From positions 62,001-126,000 of the forward strand of contig NZ_FNVP01000001.1 of NCBI RefSeq assembly GCF_900108015.1: 64,000 nucleotides of DNA. Reading direction: 5' to 3'. The translations under genes were made by a program, and so were the position numbers. This document shows, piece by piece, positions 59,987 to 64,000 of this stretch. The DNA comes from Flavobacterium urumqiense (lineage in GTDB: Bacteria; Bacteroidota; Bacteroidia; Flavobacteriales; Flavobacteriaceae). The first letter of the stretch is position 1; every line of letters starts with the position of its first letter. The notes beneath the pieces were generated by a model. That model ran no database searches. It was not told where the DNA came from and saw only the letters and a list, made by a program, of their open reading frames with translations.

Positions 59987-61246
59987 CTACTCGCGCACCG
60001 CCATTTTAACTAATTCTATTTTCTTGTTTGTGGCCTCTTCTATGACAAAATGAAAAGTTCCTATGGTCATTACAGCGCCTTTTTGAGGAATTTCTTTGGT
60101 AAAATCAACTATAAAACCACCAAGTGTTCCATAAGAATCTCTTTCCGGAATATGAAGTTTATACGTTTGATTTAAATATTCTACATCAAATCGAGCCGAG
60201 AAAAGGTATGTGTCATCTCCTAATTCCTTTTCAATTAATTCTTCTTCTGAATCGTGTTCATCTTCTATTTCCCCAAAAAGTTCTTCTACAATATCTTCTA
60301 TCGTAATAATTCCGGAAGTTCCGCCATATTCATCCAAAACAACGGCTACGCTTTTTCGCTTTTTGGTAAGCAAATTCATGGCGTCTTTGATATAAATTGT
60401 TTCAGGTACAAATTCAACAGAAATCACTATTTCCCTGATACTATCCGGTTTTTTGAACAGATCAAATGAATGTACATAACCCACAATATCATCCAAAGAA
60501 TTTTGATAAACCACAATTTTAGAATACCCGGTTTCAATGAACAATTTGTTCAGTTCCGCTATGGATTCATACAAATCAATCGCTACGATTTCAGTTCTCG
60601 GACTCATTACATCCCTCGCCTTTACCCCTGAAAACTCTAAAGCATTTTGAAACATTTGTATTTCAGAATCTACTTCTTCATTATCTTCAACAGTACTCAT
60701 TTGTTCCGTTATGTAATTCCCAAGCTCCACTTTGCTGAAATAAATCTGCACCTGATCGCCTTCGGTTTTAAAGAATTTTTTTAAAACAAAGTCGGAAACC
60801 CAGATAAAAAAAGTAGAAATAAAATAGAATAATACATAAAAAGAATAGGCCGGAACGGCAAAAAACTTTATCAACGTATTGGCATAAATCTGAAAGAATA
60901 CTTTGGGTAAAAACTCCGCAGTTATCAAAACTATTAATGTGGAAAGAATAGTTTGCAGTAATAAATCTATTAAACTTGAAAGATGATAACCAAATGATTC
61001 TATCCAGCGCATTAATAACTCACCCATAAAAAAACCATATGTCACCAACGCTATATTGTTCCCAATAAGCATCGCGGCAATAAATTTAGAAGGTTTTTCG
61101 GTAAGTTTAGTGAGGATTCTGGAAAGGAAATTATCTTGTTTTTTTTCTATTTCAAGATAAATTTTATTGGAAGAAATGAAAGCAATCTCCATTCCTGAAA
61201 AAAAGGCACATAGTATTAAACACAATATTATGATACTTATTTCCAT
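59987..61246 (-). CDS. CNNM/CBS/CorC_HlyC family membrane protein
   Basis: A 419-residue protein: CNNM (DUF21) membrane domain (about 1-190, ILCLILCAFFSGMEIAFISS), two CBS domains (about 205-330, SPRTEIVAIDLYESIAELNK and KKRKSVAVVLDEYGGTSGII) and a C-terminal CorC_HlyC FAD-like transporter-associated domain (about 340-415, YGTLGGFIVDFTKEIPQKGA). Family members handle divalent cations; GldE of gliding is a paralogue, but gldD and ssb are absent here. The 3' end of the short gene upstream lies four bases away, indicating an operon. Confidence 0.9.
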   Translation of the reverse strand: MEISIIILCLILCAFFSGMEIAFISSNKIYLEIEKKQDNFLSRILTKLTEKPSKFIAAMLIGNNIALVTYGFFMGELLMRWIESFGYHLSSLIDLLLQTILSTLIVLITAEFLPKVFFQIYANTLIKFFAVPAYSFYVLFYFISTFFIWVSDFVLKKFFKTEGDQVQIYFSKVELGNYITEQMSTVEDNEEVDSEIQMFQNALEFSGVKARDVMSPRTEIVAIDLYESIAELNKLFIETGYSKIVVYQNSLDDIVGYVHSFDLFKKPDSIREIVISVEFVPETIYIKDAMNLLTKKRKSVAVVLDEYGGTSGIITIEDIVEELFGEIEDEHDSEEELIEKELGDDTYLFSARFDVEYLNQTYKLHIPERDSYGTLGGFIVDFTKEIPQKGAVMTIGTFHFVIEEATNKKIELVKMAVRE

Positions 61247-61249
61247 AAT

Positions 61250-61444
61250 TTAAGATTTTTTGCTTCTGTCTTCAAATTTTTTTCCAAATTTCATTCGGAA
61301 GAAAAACATAAATACCGCTACAGCTGCAATCCCAAAACTCAACCATGGTGTTGCAGCAGGATCATTGAATTTTGTAATGCCATCATAGATGAAGACGACT
61401 GCAAAAATCAAATAGAAGTATGGAATATATTTTAAGTAAGTCAT
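61250..61444 (-). CDS. small two-helix membrane protein
   Basis: A 64-residue protein with two hydrophobic segments (IPYFYLIFAVVFIYDGI, WLSFGIAAVAVFMFFF) and a basic tail (KFGKKFEDRSKKS). I do not know the family. It is packed between lptC (17 bases upstream) and the CNNM/CBS gene (three bases downstream) on the same strand, so it is very likely a real gene of that operon. Confidence 0.75.
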   Translation of the reverse strand: MTYLKYIPYFYLIFAVVFIYDGITKFNDPAATPWLSFGIAAVAVFMFFFRMKFGKKFEDRSKKS

Positions 61445-61461
61445 AAATAGAATTTAATAAT

Positions 61462-62016
61462 TTATTGAACAGATTCAAATTCACCAGTGATCCTCTGCGA
61501 ATTAATCACTTTGAAATCTTTACTAAAATCGATTCCTTGTCCGTTCGAAGAACCTTTAAGGTCTGTTAATTTGAATTTTTTCTCCGTAAAAAACCATTCG
61601 TTTTTTTGATCGTAATACAACTGTTCCGTTTCGAGCATCTGCCCGTTCTCCGATTTAATTTTTACTTTTCCCTGCAAATCAATAATATTCGTAAGTTTAT
61701 AGGAAACTGCATAATTTGCCGTTATAAACGTTCTTTTTGCTTTATTGTCATATAAAGTTACGTCTATTCCTTTGGGAAATTCGGTAAAAGGAAAATCAAC
61801 ATTGGAAAAATCTAACATTTTCGGACTAACCAAAATTGATTTAATCAATCCTGAATCAGTGTATTTTAAATTGACATCATCCGCATCGCCACCAGGAACA
61901 AAGTCTGAGAAATTAATTTTTTGAACTTCTTTAAAATTGCTTTCGCAACCAAAAAACAGAGTCACAGCAAAAACTGTGACTATTGTAAAAATTCTATATT
62001 TTTTTAGTAAAGTCAT
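61462..62016 (-). CDS. lptC: LPS export protein LptC
   Basis: A 184-residue lipoprotein. RIFTIVTVFAVTLFFGC ends in the lipobox Cys. The mature part has the LptC beta-jellyroll pattern (LKYTDSGLIKSILVSPKML, FTEFPKGIDVTLYDNKAKRT, NIIDLQGKVKIKSENGQMLE, LETEQLYYDQKNEWFFTEKK). It hands LPS from LptBFG to LptA. In Bacteroidota LptC is often a lipoprotein rather than single-span. It fits with lpxB elsewhere in the window. Confidence 0.87.
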   Translation of the reverse strand: MTLLKKYRIFTIVTVFAVTLFFGCESNFKEVQKINFSDFVPGGDADDVNLKYTDSGLIKSILVSPKMLDFSNVDFPFTEFPKGIDVTLYDNKAKRTFITANYAVSYKLTNIIDLQGKVKIKSENGQMLETEQLYYDQKNEWFFTEKKFKLTDLKGSSNGQGIDFSKDFKVINSQRITGEFESVQ

Positions 62017-62062
62017 ATGCTGTGCTTGACAAAGCGATGTGATTAAATTTACTTATCCCGTT

Positions 62063-63313
62063 CTAGTTGAATTTTCTTTTCTCGAACCATTTGTCGTTTA
62101 ATGAAAAACTCACACTAAAATTAGCATAATTTTCTTGAACCAAATTTACATTTGTTGTTCCTTTTTTACCCAATTCGAAACCTAAATTCACATTAGAAAA
62201 GCTTCCTGTTATTGGCAATCCAACTCCAAGGGTTAATCCCATATCATTTATAGATTCTGAATTAATCATCAAGCCTGTTTTCTCATATTTAAGTCCCCCT
62301 CTGTAGACAATTCTTTTCGTATAACTTGAAAATGAATTATAGTTCGGAATGTAATAACCTCCAAGACTTACACTTCCGAATCTTCCATACCCCACATTAC
62401 TAGCTTTATTATAGGTGTTCTCTTGACCATACGTTTTCTGGTATGCTATTTTTCCTCCCAAAAGCCATTTTCTTGATTCACCAATTCCCATACCAAATGA
62501 TATTTTGCTTGGGTACCTCACATCAGATTGTGTTTTTTGCTCCCCATAGCTATCCACAACAGACAAATCAAAAGTCGAGTTATAAACTACCGTGGATATA
62601 TTTCTTGTGTTTTTAGAAGTCAAAGTACCTTCTACAGTATAATTTAAACTACTATACAAAGACAACTTTTTGCTGATTTTAGTTTGATACATCGTTCCAA
62701 TATTAAAATTCACACCCGATAACTCTGCAGTATTCAATTCGCGTGTACCTAAGGGGACATTTGTAATAATTTCTAAACTATTAGTTTCAATTTTACCAAA
62801 ATTATAATTTGCATCAGCACCAATACTGAAATTCGGTGTTATTTTGTACCCAATTCCTAAAAATACTTTATTCAGACCACCAGTCCCGCTTAAGCGTTTG
62901 TTGGTTTCACCTACTTCTGAAGATAATTTTTGAATTCTATATCCTACAGAAGAATATGGAATTAATCCAAAACCTAAACCAAACTTTCCTAAAGGCAAAC
63001 CAACCGCTAGATAGTCTAAAGTGGTTCTGCGAGCATTAGCTGACTCCGTGTTTGTTTTTAAAGTTTTAGTCCCATCAGTACCTCCCATGCTAAAAGTCGT
63101 AAGTTTTAAGCTAGAAAAACTTGCTGGATTTTCTAAATTAATGTGAATACTATCTTGCTCCACCGCAACTCCTGCCATAGAACGATTTTCAAGCGTTCCT
63201 TTAAATCTAATGTCGCCAATTCCGTAAAAAGAGTAAGGTGATGAAGTTCCCTCTTGAGCGATGGATACAAGTGACAAAAGTAAGCAAGCGCTTATTATAA
63301 TTTTTTTAATCAT
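62063..63313 (-). CDS. FadL-like outer-membrane barrel protein
   Basis: A 416-residue outer-membrane protein with signal peptide MIKKIIISACLLLSLVSIAQ. The mature protein begins TSSPYSFYGIGDIRFKG and shows about 14 amphipathic strands (FGLGFGLIPYSSVGY, LGGKIAYQKTYGQENTY), and a final YANFSVSFSLNDKWF. The pattern resembles FadL/OMPP1 channels but the N-terminal hatch is not clear. The ATG overlaps the coaX stop by eight bases, so it is co-translated. Substrate unknown. Confidence 0.82.
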   Translation of the reverse strand: MIKKIIISACLLLSLVSIAQEGTSSPYSFYGIGDIRFKGTLENRSMAGVAVEQDSIHINLENPASFSSLKLTTFSMGGTDGTKTLKTNTESANARRTTLDYLAVGLPLGKFGLGFGLIPYSSVGYRIQKLSSEVGETNKRLSGTGGLNKVFLGIGYKITPNFSIGADANYNFGKIETNSLEIITNVPLGTRELNTAELSGVNFNIGTMYQTKISKKLSLYSSLNYTVEGTLTSKNTRNISTVVYNSTFDLSVVDSYGEQKTQSDVRYPSKISFGMGIGESRKWLLGGKIAYQKTYGQENTYNKASNVGYGRFGSVSLGGYYIPNYNSFSSYTKRIVYRGGLKYEKTGLMINSESINDMGLTLGVGLPITGSFSNVNLGFELGKKGTTNVNLVQENYANFSVSFSLNDKWFEKRKFN

Positions 63314-64000
63314 TTTTGATTTTATATTGAAATGTTTGGTTCAAACTCTCCAAAAGAAAATTTGAATTGGCAAATATGGTATTTTTTAATCGTTTAGCCA
63401 AAAAATCTGCATCTCCACCCGTTAAAATTATTATAAAATTTAAATACCGGGATCTATATTCATCGATGAAACCATCAATCTCATAAACCAAACCATTTAC
63501 TACTCCCGAATGAATGGAATCTGAAGTTGATTTTCCAATTACATCTTTAGGACTTTCCAAGGTTAACAAAGGCAACTTTGCGGTAAAATTATGCAATGAC
63601 TGATAGCGCAATCGTAATCCCGGCGCAATTGCACCACCATGATACCTATTCTTATCATCAATAAAATCAAAAGTAACACACGTTCCTGCATCAATAACCA
63701 ATTTGTTTTGTTTAGGAAACTGAAACGCTGCACCGGCTGCAAGAACCATTCGGTCAATCCCTAACGTTTTAGGGGTTTCGTAATCATTGAAAAAAGGAAA
63801 AGGATCCTCGTGTGATATAAAATGAACATTTACGTCCTTTTTAAACTCCAAAAAAGACTCTTTTTCAACATCTCCAACAGATGCAACTACCAAATCAGTT
63901 ATTTTCTGGTGTGTTTTTAAAATATTTTTGATTTTTTTTTGGAAGTCTTTCTCAATAAAAAAAAAAGTATCGATTTGAGTATTGCCCTCAAAAACAGCAC
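63306..64000 (-). CDS. coaX: type III pantothenate kinase (5' end beyond window)
   Basis: A partial gene: the reading frame continues open to the window's end, so the first residues (including the N-terminal DxGNT phosphate motif) lie outside. The visible part shows LVVASVGDVEKESFLEF, LGIDRMVLAAGAAFQFPKQN (GxDR motif), LVIDAGTCVTFDFIDDKNRY (second phosphate motif with DAGT), HGGAIAPGLRLRYQSL and ILTGGDADFLAKRL. CoaX phosphorylates pantothenate, the first step of CoA synthesis, in an ATP- and monovalent cation-dependent way. It is the leading visible gene of the coaX, barrel, lptC run. Confidence 0.9.
   Translation of the reverse strand, partial: AVFEGNTQIDTFFFIEKDFQKKIKNILKTHQKITDLVVASVGDVEKESFLEFKKDVNVHFISHEDPFPFFNDYETPKTLGIDRMVLAAGAAFQFPKQNKLVIDAGTCVTFDFIDDKNRYHGGAIAPGLRLRYQSLHNFTAKLPLLTLESPKDVIGKSTSDSIHSGVVNGLVYEIDGFIDEYRSRYLNFIIILTGGDADFLAKRLKNTIFANSNFLLESLNQTFQYKIKND

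Noticed and set aside
59987..61246. Annotation as gliding protein GldE
   Set aside because: The domain layout is shared, but the expected neighbours (gldD, ssb, mutY) are absent and the gene sits in an lptC/coaX run, so the general CNNM/CBS name is safer.
1..64000. tRNA, rRNA, tmRNA or CRISPR array
   Set aside because: Spacers were read for cloverleaf-like arms, CCA ends and regularly spaced direct repeats; none was seen.

Overview
The window reads as chromosomal DNA from a Flavobacterium or a close relative in the Flavobacteriaceae (Bacteroidota). The DNA is AT-rich. Genes carry the Bacteroidota promoter signature (TAnnTTTG at -7, sometimes with TTG/TTTG about 20 bases upstream). The gene set is also typical: PorT of the type IX secretion system, a TonB-receptor-like barrel beside a GLPGLI protein, DUF5686, TamL, a menaquinone-type UbiE, class II HMG-CoA reductase, DPP-IV with two POT transporters, and class III CoaX. 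No rRNA, tRNA, CRISPR array, prophage or intact insertion sequence was seen.

Layout. 1-1230: two small unknown genes and non-coding DNA. 1231-4498: divergent sulfur/SAM block, metY (-) and metK (+), whose shared 724-base spacer holds a SAM-riboswitch-like leader before metK and two short Cys-containing reading frames, each followed by a terminator-like hairpin, before metY. 4693-9868: TonB-like barrel plus GLPGLI pair, a secreted unknown protein, and deoxynucleoside kinase. 9930-11940: accessory island with a decayed type III restriction-modification locus, a small HTH gene and a HigBA toxin-antitoxin pair. 12007-15111: membrane and soluble pyrophosphatases. 15213-24909: DNA glycosylase, DUF5686 barrel, pdhB, etfBA, bifunctional nuclease, thyA, a CBM48 protein, a 2TM protein, folA. 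24960-36579: ubiE, porT, trmH, tamL, fbaA, accD, an ABC permease, purH. 35551-41175: rod-shape operon mreBCD-pbp2-rodA. 41717-49146: C-terminal processing protease, surE, lpxB, an NlpC/P60 lipoprotein, and comEC with an in-frame nonsense codon. 49150-55154: peptide-use block (DPP-IV, two POT transporters, thioredoxin). 55333-57669: HMG-CoA reductase and a GHMP kinase (mevalonate route). 57782-64000: envelope biogenesis run (PpiD/SurA-like PPIase, CNNM/CBS protein, LptC, outer-membrane barrel) headed by coaX, which is cut by the window end.

Most of the window is ordinary housekeeping DNA. The points most worth a second look are the tandem attenuator-like leaders before metY (the distal one has a possible anti-terminator built into its Ala-Glu codons), a five-copy family of palindromic intergenic elements in short and long forms, two places where a promoter motif sits in the loop of the preceding gene's terminator, an 18-base LacI-type palindrome next to a CBM48 gene, an orphan promoter-terminator unit that may be a small RNA, the broken comEC, the decayed type III R-M locus beside HigBA, a Cys-rich tail on the membrane pyrophosphatase, and an AccD that has lost all four zinc-ribbon cysteines.
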